Assembly (NCBI GenBank): GCA_036023115.1
Contig: JAYKKT010000041.1
Span: 5,481,501 to 5,545,500, forward strand
Source: Brasenia schreberi
Taxonomy: Eukaryota; Streptophyta; Magnoliopsida; Nymphaeales; Cabombaceae
DNA length: 64,000 nucleotides
Reading direction: 5' to 3'
Below, piece after piece: positions 12,701 to 25,684 of the stretch (within the stretch, counting starts at the first letter, position 1; every line of letters begins with the position of its first letter). The notes beneath the pieces are model-generated. The model was not told the origin of the DNA and ran no database searches. It saw only the letters and a program-made list of their open reading frames with translations. The position numbers and the translations under genes are program-made.

Positions 12701-15700
12701 GCTATGTCTAGATCTGATTTGATCTTCTTTGACTCTTCTTTCAGTATTGAAACAAAAGCAAATTAGATGTGTCATTTTTAACTTGTTTATTTTTAACATT
12801 TGTTGGATCAATTGTTTGGTGAATCATTTAAAATACAATATGGTTTATTTGTTTTTTGTTTGACAATAAGTGGTAGAGGCAATGTACATGACGCTTTTAT
12901 TATGACATTACATAGTGGCGGGTTGTTGAAGAGTAATACCCATATCTCGTAGAACCGCCATAATCCAAGAAATCTTGGTAGCCGCAATAGTCATGGCTTT
13001 GTATTCTTCTTCAGTAGAGGTGAGCGACACGTTTTGCTGCTTCTTATATTTTCAAGAAATGAGTGATTTACCTAGGGAAACACAAAGACCAGTCGTATAA
13101 TATCTATTATTGACATCTCCACCCCAATCAGCATCAGTATACACGCATAAATCAAAAGACGAGGAAGAAGTTAAGAGTACCCTTTATTTGTAGAGCTTTT
13201 CACATATCTAATATTTTTCATAACAACACTCATATGAACAGTGGTGAGTGCTTGTTGAAATTGACTAGTTATGTGTATTGCATGAGAAATAACAGGACGA
13301 GTAATAGTAAGATAGGTAAGAGCACCTATGAGTTTTCTGTAGGGATTGGGGTCTTCTAATTTTTCTCTATCAGTGGATCTTAACTTAGTACTAAGGACTT
13401 CAGGAGTATAAACTATTTTGTTGTGCGTGATACCAAATCTTTCAATTATATCATTTGCAAATTTAGTTTGAGACATAAAATATCCATGAGTGTTTCTAAC
13501 AATATCAATACCCAAAAAATAACTAAGAAGACTTAAATCTTTCATATCAAATTTTTGATGAAGGTTATACTTATCCTCTGCAATCCCTGCTTCATCACTC
13601 CCAGTGATGATCATATCATCTACATACAACAACAACAACTAAGCCTTTTTCCATACTAGACGGGGTCGGCTACATGGATTCTTTGTTTTCACAGATCCCT
13701 ATCTTGTTTCATGTTAGCAGTTAACTCCCAATAAGCTAGATCGTTCTTTATTGTTTCTTTTCAACACTTTTGTGGTCGTCCTCTACCTCTTTTAATACTT
13801 TCCAAATTTAGTTTTTCTAACCTTCTTACATGTTCTTTTGATCTTCTTTCTATATGTCCAAACCATCTTAAATGATGTTCTCTCATTTTATCCTCTATTG
13901 GTGCCACTCCTACTTTGTTTCTAATAACCTCATTACGTATACGGTCTTTTCTTGTATGACCACTCATCCATCTCAGCATCTTCATTTCTGTCATAGACAT
14001 CTTTTGTACATGTTCATGATTAACTGCTCAACACTTAGAACCATAAAACATGGCAGGCCTAATTGCTGCTCTATAATATTTACCTTTTAATTTTAATGGT
14101 ATCTTCTTATCACAAAGAATACCTTATGCTCCTCTCCATTTTAACGAACCAACATTAATTCTATGCGTAACATCTCCATCAATTCTTCCATCACTATGAA
14201 AAATTGACCCTAGGTATTTAAAACTTTCCTTTTGGGGGATGTAATATGTGCCATTTTTAATTTTTATGTCCTCTGAGGTAACCAAATGATCAAACTTACA
14301 TTCCATATATTTTGCCTTTGTTCTACTAAGTCGGAGGCCTTTGCTTTCTAATGTTTCTCTCCATAGTTCCAATTTTCTATTAACTTTTTCCTTAGACTCC
14401 ACTAATACAATGTCATCTGCAAATAACATACACCAAGGTACTTCATCTTGAATATGTTTTGTTAACTCATCAATCACCATTATAAAGAAGTACGGACTTA
14501 AAGTTGATCCTTGATGTAACCCAATATTAACTTCAAAGAAGTTTGTCACTCCTTCATGAGTCCTCACACATGTTTTTGCACCATCATACATGTCTCTTGT
14601 AAGGTTTATGTATGTTAATGGGATACCTCTTTTTTCCAAGGTTCTCCGAAGAACCTCCCTCGGTACCCTATCATAAGCTTTTTCTAGATCAATAAATAAA
14701 TATCATGTGAAGGTCTTTCTTTTTTCCTCTAAAATGTTCCATAAGACGTCTCAAAAGGTGAATCGCTTCAATAGTAGATCTACATGGCATGAACCCAAAT
14801 TGGTTCTTTGTTTACTTGATACTTGTCTTAACCTACGTTTGATAATTCTTTCCCATAATTTCATAGTATGACACATTAACTTGATACCTCGATAATTCGC
14901 ACAATTTTGAATGTCTCCCTTGTTCTTATACATGGGTATAAGTGTACTTGCTCTCCATTCCTCGGGCATCTTTTGGTTTTTCCATATTTCATTAAATAGT
15001 GTTGTGAGCCAAGTGATTCCTATTTCTCCTAGTATTTTCCAAACTTCTATAAGAATATTATCTTGTCCTACCGATTTACCACCCTTCGTATGTTTAAGAG
15101 CCTTTAATTTAGAAGAAGACGATAGTGATTCAGAAGTTCATCATAATATTTTTCATGAGTCCATTGATATTCAAGATGGAACTTCTGACACACGACCCAT
15201 CATAGAGCCGTTTACGTTGCATTATACTAGACGATATAGAGGGTCTGACAACACACGTTTAGAACCTAAAATTTCAAAATCTCCTCAATGTTTTGTATCC
15301 TAAGAATCTTTTGAACCTCAACGAAAAAATATGATTGCAACTCTTAATCAAGTAAAAGAACCTAGATTTTTTCATAAAGCTAAGGGTATTTCGGAATGGA
15401 AAGCTGCTATGAGTGACGAACTTAGAGCCTTAGACAAAGCTCAAACCGAGACAATTGTATTTAAGCCTAAGGTTAAAAAGGTTATTGGATGTCGATGGGT
15501 TTATAAAATTAAAACTCATAGCAATGGTAATATTAAAAGATATATCGCTAGACTAGTAGCCAAGGGTTATGTTCAAGAGCACGGAGTTGACTATGATAAA
15601 ACTTTTACTCCTGTTCCTAGAATGACTACTATTAGAATTCTCATAACTCTTAGTGCTAGTCAAAATTGGGATATATATCAACTTGATGTTAAAAAAGACT

Positions 15701-18700
15701 TTTTGAATGAATATTTAACTGAAAATGTTTATACGACTCCTCCTCCCGAATTTGATGTTTCGCAAGATTATGTTCTCAAACTACAAAAGGCATTGTATTG
15801 TTTGAAATAAGCTCCCAAGGTTGGTTTAATCGATTTGAAAAATTCATGCATCTAATCACTTTATATCTTGTGATACTGACACTGCTTTGTTTATACAAAA
15901 GACAGATGCATGTATTGTTATTTTACTCTTGTATCTAAGGGAGGTGTACCGGCACAAAAAGAAGCTTGATGGTGGAGTGAAGTAGTACAAAATAAAATCA
16001 AGGCAAAGAGGGCATGTTACAAATTACATTATGCTAAGAAAACTAGTGAAACTTTAGAAGCTTATAAGGAAGCAAAAAAGGCCGTTAATGAAGCAAAAGC
16101 TAAGATTTGGGAGGACTTATATAAAAAACTCAACTCAAAAGAGGGTGAAAGAGATATTTTTAGGATAGCTAGGGCTAGAGATAAGAAAACAAAAGATCTT
16201 AATTATGTTAGATGCATAAAAGATGAGGATGAAAAAATTCTAGTGACAAATGATGATATAAGAAATAGATGGAAAAACTAATTTTATAATCTTTTTAATG
16301 AAAATAAAGATGTTAGTATTAGTTTAGGAGATTTAGCCAACTCAGAAAAGTATATAAACCACAATTTCTATAATTATTTTCGAAAGATCTAGTATTATAG
16401 TAATAATCATTTTAAAAAACTTTTACATCTTTGGAAACATAGAATTTATCGTTAACAGGATCAAAACATGTATAACCTTTTTTGTCAATTTCATAACCAA
16501 GAAAAACACATTCAATGGCCCTAAGAGACAATTTATCATTTTTGCACCCAAAAGCTCTAAGTCTTTCATAATAAGGAGAGAGATTATATAATTTTATTAA
16601 AGGAGAAATATTTTAAAGTTTAGTTAAAGGCATATTATTGATAAGATATACAACAGTAAGAGTAGCTTCAGCCCATAAAAACTTAGGCACATTACTAACA
16701 ATTAACAAAGTTCTACATATTTCTACAATGTGCCTATGCCTTCTCTCAGCCAAGCCATTTTGTTGAAGAGTTTTAGTGCAAAATTTTTTATGTAAAATTT
16801 CATTAGTTTTAATAAATTTTTGAAAATCATTTGACAAATATTCTCTTCCTGAATCAGATTTAAAAATCTTAATGGTGGAATCAAATTGATTTTTTATCAT
16901 ATTGCAAAAGATTACAAATTTTTTGAATACTTCTGATTTATATTTTAAGAGATATATCTAAGTGAAGCGAGTAAAATTATCTACAAATATTATATAATAT
17001 TGAACTCTTCCCTTGAAAATAATAGGAGCAGGACCCTAAACATCAGAATTTATTAATTCAAAAGCTTTGCTAGGTACATAATTTCTTTCTCCAAAAGGAA
17101 TATGATGCATTTTTCAAAGAACACATTTTTACATTCAAATTTTTGTTCTTTAATTTTTTTTAACAAAAGAAAATTACAAAGTTTATGCATATCCAAATGC
17201 CCAAGTCGCTTATGCCAAAGTGTAGTATCATAAGCTACATTACAAGATTCAATATTTGGCATAAGTAAACAATTCATTTTGTATAGTTCACTTTTTCTAT
17301 GGCCTTAGACCAATCACCTTCTGCGATAGGTGATCTTGCACCACACAATGCTTGGATGAGAAAGTGACTATAGAATTATTATCATAAATTTGAACCGAAA
17401 GTAAGTTTAAATTGAGTTCAGGTACGAAGCTTATATTTTGAATTTTAAAATTGTTTTGAGAATTATTTAACGATGTATTACAATGGGTCATAGGAAAAGA
17501 AGCACCTGAGTCTAAGAACAAGACATACCTTGAGAAGTGGAAAGAGCATTTTCGGAAATGCTTGCCTTTCTCTTTGAACATTTTTTTTTATGTATGCTTT
17601 GATGTTGGTAGGCAAAGCTCCTCCATCCTTTTCCTCCACAGCTCCCCCACGTTTCCATATTTTTTTCGAAGAAGAGGATAAGTGGTTTTGATATGACCAC
17701 TTTTCTTGCAATAATGGCATATTGTGTCCTTGTTTGGTGATGGTCTTGTGGGTTTTTTGTTTGCTCCTTCTCTTGGTCCTTCAGAGTTTTTCACATGAGG
17801 AGGCTTGTATGTCTTCATATATGCTCTCGGTTTGGAGACAGTAAGAACGGCTTCTTTTGCAACATTGATGTTCTTTAATCTTGTTTCTTCCATAACAAGA
17901 TCGGCCAAAAAGGAGTCTCTTTTTGTTCTAGGTTTTTTTATGTATTAAGTTGGATCTAATGTTTTCAAATTCCCTTAAACCACGCATAAACAAAAAAATA
18001 TTGATTGTCTAAAAACTCTTAAAATTCATCTATTTTTAGAAGTTTTCCAAATTTATCAAAACTTTTAAGTTGAGTCCATAGCTCTGAAAATTCATTGTGA
18101 TAGTCTCTAATGATTAAATTCCCTTGTTTAAGAATTATCATTTTTTCCATTAAATCAATTTGGAAGACAAAATCATCTTGAGAGGATCTTTTTCAAATAC
18201 TCCCAAGTATCAAAAGCACTTTCGAAAACACTAATTCTATTTCTAAGTTTTTTATCCACATTTTGACAAATAATCGAAGTTATTTTGCATTCATCTTTTC
18301 TCAAGTTTTTAGGTCTTGCTTATATTTTTCTTGTGCCTTGAAAGCATCATCATCATCCAAATCTTCAATGTCTAAAATCGGTTCTTTAATTGTCCCATCA
18401 ATGTAATACAAAAAGTATTTTTTCATAGTTCTTTCCCAACTTTTATAGCATTTTGGGTCAAGAATACATATAAAAGATTCATTTTTGCTTTCCATTTTAA
18501 GTAAGAAGCAAAAGTCTTAGTGTTACCTCAAGTTTGGAGTGATTTTACGAACTTTGTAATCTTGACACACTTTCCAATGTGCTCGAATTCTTCAAAACGA
18601 AGCTCTAATACCATGCAAATAATTGTTGATAATTGAATGTTGAATCGTTTAAGTCGCAAAACGTCAAAGTGTTGGTTGAATTGCCAGATATCAACGCATC

Positions 18701-19570
18701 CAAATATAGATGTCACAAAGCAAGAATGCAACAAGAGTCAAGAGCGAGAGAGTCAAATCATAAATCAAAGGTTGTACTAAACAACTTGTTTATTGAAGTA
18801 TGTCAAGAGGAGCATAAAAATACGACATAGGATGAGAGAGGTTGAATGGAATAAAGGGAATCAACTAGCCGTTGGAGGCAGTTGGCCTCCAACTTCTAGT
18901 ACAAAAGAGCGAGAGAGTCAAATAACAAATCAAAGGTTAGATAACTTGTTTATTGAAGTATGTTACAACTCTATTTATAGAGTAAGAGGAGCAAAAAATA
19001 CAACTACTAGTACAAACCTTACTAGCCGTTGGGAGCTGGAGGCTCCCAACAGCTATGGCCAATAGGCCCTAGTGTTATCCGTATCGTACGATACGGTGCG
19101 ATACGTACACTACCCCGTATCGTAAAACGGTGAATATCGCAGCGTATCGCCCATATCGTACGCCCAAAAAAAAATTCAAAATTTTTTTTTTCAATTTTTT
19201 TTTTTGAAGGTTTCTGACCTCTCTTCGCCTCTCTTCACTTCTCTCTAAGGCATCCTTCGATATGCTTGTTTGAGATTGCAAAATGTGTATGTAACATGTA
19301 AATTTCGTTAGAGAGAAGCTTAACTAACCAAATTGCCAAATACACGATATGCCCGTATATGAAGAAATATTCATCATATAATGCATGTACCAACCAAATT
19401 TATGTATCAAATATGAATAATCGCCTATTTGTTGACAGTATTTAAACTGTTTCCAAATAGGTTTGTTGGAAAAGGCTTAACTAACCAAATACAAATTCTT
19501 CAATCTCAGTCCACATTCATCATGACCTGAATCGAGCTCGTTGTTGCATTAGAAGGCTAAACCCAAGCAG

Positions 19571-19664
<94 letters not shown>

Positions 19665-22600
19665 TTATATTATCAATTATATATATTCATTTATGATATT
19701 TTGGCTTATTTTCAATTATTGTTTCTTGAATAGTATACGTGTAATTTTAAAATTTGTAAAATTTTTTGAAAGATAATATTATTATATTAATGTCTACACT
19801 ATAAACTCTTAGGAATTCATGAAGATGTTTCACTAGATTTTTAAAGTAGTCGAAGGATGCCTTAAAGAGAAGTGAAGAGAGGCAAAGAGAGACCAGAAAC
19901 CTTAAAAAAAAAATTGATTTTTTTTATTTAAAAAAAACTAAAAAAACAAGAGCTATCGCCCGTATCATGGAGCGCAGCGATACCCGATACGATACGCGTC
20001 AGACAACACTGATAGGCCCTAGTGGCCTGGGTCATTCCAGCTCCAAGAGACATGGGCCCTAATGGCCCGTGTACTTATTACATTTAACAGCTTGCACCCT
20101 CTCTCTTGTCTTCGTATCCAACAACTTCAACATAGGAAAGATTCAGAAGAGGGGCACAAAGATCGACACCCCCTCCAATGGATCAGGTCTTGTGGTGCAC
20201 CCACATCCTTGAAGCCTCCCTCACTCGTAACTCTCTCTCATTGTGCTTGTTTGCCCCTTAGTTTATGTCCAATTTTTTATGTAAAGTTTTCTATTGCACC
20301 ATTTGGCGAGAGACGAGAGAAGCAAGGGAGGCGAAAATAAGAAGACTTGGGTGTGTTGACCGCACCCAAAAAGCAACTTCGACACGGTGTTGGTGTCGCA
20401 CCACTGTTGGTGTCAACACTTCACCTCCTAGAGGTATCTATGTGATATAGGTTCTTTTAGACTTTGAACTTGGATAATTGATTCACAGGCTTCATATCAT
20501 ATGGTAGGAAGTAGTCATACTATATATGAATATGAAAAACTATATACTAATGAACAGATTCGATTCACAAATGATTTTTATATTCAAGTAGTTGGGAAAG
20601 GAAAGTTGAAATTAATGTATGGAAATGTTATACATGTTTTACATGTGCCTGATATTCGAGTAAATTTATTATCTGTCAGTTCTTTAGTGAGAAATTTAAG
20701 ATACTCAGTGCCCTTCCTGCCCTCTGGCTGTGTGTTTTAGGACCAGAAATTGGAGGAAACCTTTGCACGTAGTAGTCTCAAGAAGAGGTTATATATTCTG
20801 GCGGAAAAGTTTCACCCTATACAAGCTCATGGTATTATGGCTGATAGAAGACTCAAAGATCTATTTTTGTGGCATAGTAAATTAAAGCATTTACCTTTAT
20901 CTGAATTGAGAGTTGTCCTACCTGATATATATAGGAATTTGGGAAAAGTTAATCTTGAATGTTATATTTATCAACGTGCTAAACTCCTTTCATAAATTGA
21001 CTCTAGAGCAATGTAACTGTTTGAAATAGTTCATTCTGATGTATGGGATCCATGTTCTACTTTGACTATATTGGTACCCAATGTTATTCGTATCGCACCG
21101 TATCGTAATCGTATCGTGGGCCACCACGATACGATACACACCACGATACGATACACCATAGTGTATCGCAATTGAAGACTTATCGGTCTGTATCGTGTGA
21201 TACGGGCCGTATCGCCCCTCTGGGATCCTTAGCCGAACGAAAACCCGCATTTTTGCGGGTTTCCTTGGTTTGTTTAGAGCTCCCCTAGCGTGGTTCTTCG
21301 CGTTCTTGGTGTTTAAGGCTCAAAAAACGTGCTCTACGGTATCCGTGCAAGCCTCCTAGCTCAGATTTTGGTATATTTTAGTGTTTTTCTTCATTTTTTC
21401 CTTTGTATTTATTGTTTTTTTGTGTTATTTGTATTTTTCTTTTTTTGAATGACAAAATATGAAATTATAAAGTGTGTGGATATGATTTTTATTGCATTTA
21501 TGAAGTGGGAGACACTCTATTTGAGTGTTATTTAAAGATTGGGGATTTACAAAGTACTTTTATTTTCAGGTTTTTTATTGAATTAAAGTGCTCAATTGAG
21601 ATGGCAGGAAGAAGTGGTAGAGACTCCCATTCTCATTTTGATGATTCGGCATGGCAGTGGGGTACACCAGTTGAAGGTTCCAAATTGAAGATAAGATGTT
21701 TATTTTGTGAGAGGGTGGTTAGTGGTAAAATTTCATGGTTGAAACACCACCTAGCAGGGACTAGAAAAGAAGTTGTTCTTTGCACATGCAGAGTTAGAAG
21801 TTTGATAGAATGCATTAAATGACAATGTCTTCAGATGATTGAGAGTATACAAGAGAGGAGACAACAAAAGGATGATTTGGAGAAGATGATGATGCTATTG
21901 GATTCACTGATAGTTTGCCTTTAGATGCCAGAATAGAGATTGATTGTAGCAGTTCACGACCACCTAGTAGGGAAAAGAGGGTCGCTGAAGACTTTGGAGG
22001 TGGTAGAAGAGGAAGTTGATGAAGGAGTAGAGGAAGAGCTGCTTTTAGCATACATTCATTTTTTCCTCCTACCACTACACTTGGTGCTCAATCTGGAATT
22101 CATGCTGCTATAGCTTCAGAACAACTGCATGATCAGGCAGATCTTGCAGTAGGGAGATGGTTTTATGATGCATGCATTCCATTTAATGCAGCAAACAATT
22201 TTCATTTCCAAGCAATGGCAGATGTAATTGCTAACATTGGTCTAAGATACAAGATGCCCTCCTATCAGAAGTTGAGAGGAAAGATCTTAGATAAGACCGT
22301 CATTGAAGTACAAGAATACTATTCGACTTTAAGAGAGTCATGGAAGGAGACAGGTTGCACTATCATGACAGATGGATGGACAGATAGGCGAGGAAGGACC
22401 TTGCTAAACTTTATTGTCTACTGTCCTAAAGGACTTATGTTTTTGAGATCTCTAGACATGTCAGAGGAAATGCGCACCGCGGAGATCCTATGGCAGGAAT
22501 TTGATAAGGTGATATGCGAAGTTGGGCTAGAGAAAGTAGTCTCATGGATTACAGATAATGCAGCTAACTATAAAGCAGTTGGGAAGAAGTTAGCTTATAC

Positions 22601-25600
22601 TTATGGGACTTTGTATTGGACACCATGTGCATCCCATTATTTAGATCTCACCCTTGAGGATATTGGTGAGATGGATGAGATAAAGGCAGCAACTGAGTGT
22701 TGCCAATATATCACAAAATTCATTTATAACCATGCATTTGTTTTGTGTATGATGAGGAAATATACAAAAGGTGCAGAGCTTCTTCGAACAGCTGCAACTC
22801 AGTTTGCAACAAATTTCTTATATGTACAGAGTATTGTGAGACAAAAGCAAGCATTGAAGAGAATGTTCTCTTCAAATGAGTGACAACAATTTGCAGAGTT
22901 GCCTCAGAACAGAAGAAACCGAAAGTTGAATGAGATTTTCGAGACAGTCTTCAGGAGTACATTTTGGAATGCATGTGTTAAACTGTTGAGGATTACATAT
23001 CCATTAGTGAAGGTTTTGAGATTGGCTGACAGGGCAAAAGAAGACATTAGAAATAATTTTAATGGAAAAAAGAGAGATTATGTTTTCGTGTGGAAAATTA
23101 TTGATAATAGATGGAATAAACAATTGCATCAGCCTATTCATGCAACAACATATTATCTAAACCCATCATTCAGGTACTCAGCAAGGTTCAAAAGGGACGG
23201 TGAGGTTAATCGAGGCATCATTGATTGTATAGATAGATTAGTCTCTGATGAGAGCATAACAGATACTATACATCGAGAGATGGAGATCTATGATTATGCT
23301 CTTAAATTAGAAATAATTTTAATAGAAAAAAGAGATATTATGTGCCCGTGTGGAAAATTATTGATAATAGATGGAATAAACAATTACATCAGCCTATTCA
23401 TGCAACAACATATTATCTAAACCCATCATTCAGGTACTCAGCAAGCTTCAAAAGGGATTGTGAGGTTAATCGAGATATCATTGATTGTATAGATAGATTA
23501 GTCCCTGATGAGATCAAAGCAGATACTATACATCGAGAGATGGAGATCTATGATAATGCTCTTCACTTGATGGGTTTGCCTGTAGCAATTCGCAACCGCA
23601 AGACTATGCGTCAAGGTAAATTGTTTATCTTCGTATTTAAGTTTTTTAAATCAATACATCTTATATTATTATAGATTATGTCTATAATGTTTATCTTTTT
23701 CTACAGATGTTTGGTGGAATAGGTTTGGAACTGATTATCCGAACCTTAAGGATTTTGCAGTTAAAGTTTTGAGTCAAACTTTTAGTGCAACTCGTTGTAA
23801 AAGGAATTGGAGTGTCTTTGAACACATCCATACAAAAAAGCGCAACAAGTTGGAACATAAGCGACTGAATGGTTTAATTTTTATTTGTTGTAACATGCGC
23901 CTTCGTGAAAGGTAATGTTGTATTACTTAGCACTTAAATGTTCAATTCAATAAATTATTTGACTTCAACTGGTAATATTATTTACTAATTGCCTATCTTT
24001 CTTTGTTTTAGGCAATTAAAAAGAGTGAATAGACAAAGAAAGCCAATTTGATCCAATAAGTTTAGATAATTTTGATATATTAGAAGACTGGATTATATAA
24101 GACAGTGAAGAAAATGTCCTCCTAATTGAAAAAGACATTGCATGGATTAATTTGGAAGGAATGCAACAACAGTATCAAGGAGATGAAGAATTTGATTTTC
24201 AAGGAGAAGGTGTTGCTGCTGATCAACAAGGAGAAGATGAAAATTATTTAGTTGACGATCCTGATTACAATTTGTAAAATGTAAATGTATTTCATTTTTT
24301 TTATTCAAAATATGTAAATTTGGATGCAATTGTTCAATGTTGAATGCTCAATCTGTACTAAACTTTGCATTATATGAATTTAAAGCAATTACCAGATTTT
24401 TACTAAATTTTCCTGATTTTTACCAAATTTTCTTGATTTTTTAAATATTTTCTATTTTTTAATATTAAAGTATGATACACTATGCTATAATATGCTATGA
24501 TACGATACGTTCGTATCGTGGAGCCCAGCGATACGTGATACGATACGTGTCAGACAACACAGTTGGTACCCTCTACTTTGTTATTTTTATTGATGATTAT
24601 TCAAGATTTACAACGATTTATTTGCTTAAGTCAAAGAATCACCTTTATTTCCTTCATTTCATAAGTTAGTTGAAAATCAATTTCAAACTAAAGTAAAGAT
24701 TCTTAGGTCTGATAATGAGGGTAAATTTATGTCTTCTATTCTAAAAAATTATTCGATGAGTAAGGAAATTATTCACCAAACCACATGCACAAACTCTCCT
24801 CAACAAAATGGAGTGGTTGAAAGGACATATTATGGAAGTTGCAAGAACTGTGGCCTTGGGATCTCATGCACCTAAATACTTGTGGGGAGAAACAATTCTT
24901 ATGATAGTATATATAGTAGAGCTCCATCTGCCTTCTTAGAAGGTAAATCTTCATTATGCTTTATCCTACTAACAAATCTTTTCATGTTCTTAGGGTATTT
25001 GGATGTGTTTGTTATGTGCATATTCACTCTCATATGAGAGATAAACTCGATATCACATCTATTAAGTGTATATTTGTTGGATATACTCCATTTATTGTTA
25101 TGATCCATGTAATAAGAAATTTTATACTACTATGAACAACCTATGATTCTACTCCTTCATGTTCGTGTAATCAAGTGTGATTCCTGTGAAATTAACAGTT
25201 ATTTCGTGAAATCATATACAACCATCAGAATTCCACACCTTTGCAATCAAATTGGTTGATAGTTTCATATTCATTATTTCCCAATTTCTCTTCTTTATTG
25301 ATCACCTTCTCTTACCATGGTTGGTTATCCAATTGGGATGCCTCACTTTGTTAAATCTTGATGCTGCTCTACAGAGCAATCCGTACCTTTCATCTTATTA
25401 ATGGAAGTACACAGAGAGAGATGTTAGCATGCTAGCATACTCAATCAAATATCAACTTTCATGGATGATTGCGATTTGAATTCAAAGGCAAAAAGTAAAA
25501 GTGTAAATTAAATACACATGCAAAAACTCAGCCTTTTGCTTTTTAAATTCAAATCTCAACTATCCATCTTTTAGAATACATGGTTGAGATTTATTTGGAC

Positions 25601-25619
25601 ATACTAGCACTTACCCGGT

Positions 25620-25684
<65 letters not shown>

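Larger units (their letters stand above)
12855..20089 (-). mobile_element. Ty1/Copia retrotransposon, minus strand, rearranged
   Basis: Reading from high to low coordinates: 5' LTR (20089-18614), PBS (18613-18602), gag (18495-17588), protease, integrase (about 17277-16450), then RNase H at 13638-12855. The reverse-transcriptase core is present but inverted, on the plus strand at 15104-15936. Motifs are a CCHC-like CHYCKKSGH, protease DSGAS, HKRLGH, integrase KSDSGREY and [29 protein letters not shown], and RNase H YTDADWGG and STEEEYKA. The order PR-INT-RT-RH defines Copia. The 3' LTR is missing. Stops and frameshifts show it is dead. Confidence 0.88.
18614..20089 (-). mobile_element. Copia 5' LTR split by a hAT insertion
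   Basis: The LTR runs from TGTTAAATG (20089-20081) to TTTGCA (18614) on the minus strand. Removing the 942-bp hAT plus one 8-bp duplication leaves about 526 bp. Within 18710-18990 there are two partial copies of a segment with GCGAGAGAGTCAAAT and CTTGTTTATTGAAGTATGT, an internal tandem duplication of the LTR. Confidence 0.7.
21079..24562 (+). mobile_element. hAT transposon with transposase gene, 3484 bp
   Basis: It begins CAATGTTATTCGTATCG and ends CGTGTCAGACAACACAG, flanked by the perfect 8-bp duplication TTGGTACC (21071-21078 and 24563-24570). The first 150 bases and last 80 bases carry many copies of CGTATC/GATACG in both orientations, plausible transposase-binding subterminal repeats. 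The transposase gene fills 21601-24277. Its right end matches the left ends of 7636-8796 and 58493-59695, so those are deletion derivatives of this family. The gene is damaged, so this copy is probably not active. Confidence 0.92.
20460..25140 (+). mobile_element. Ty1/Copia remnant, plus strand, interrupted by hAT
   Basis: Before the hAT (20460-21078) the frames give [13 protein letters not shown] (decayed protease), [30 protein letters not shown] and [16 protein letters not shown] (pre-integrase). After it (24563 on) they give [17 protein letters not shown], then in other frames [11 protein letters not shown] and [10 protein letters not shown] of integrase. Removing the hAT and one copy of TTGGTACC rejoins the integrase frame at the FIDDYSR block. 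RT, RNase H and the 3' LTR are absent. It is dead through frameshifts. Confidence 0.85.
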
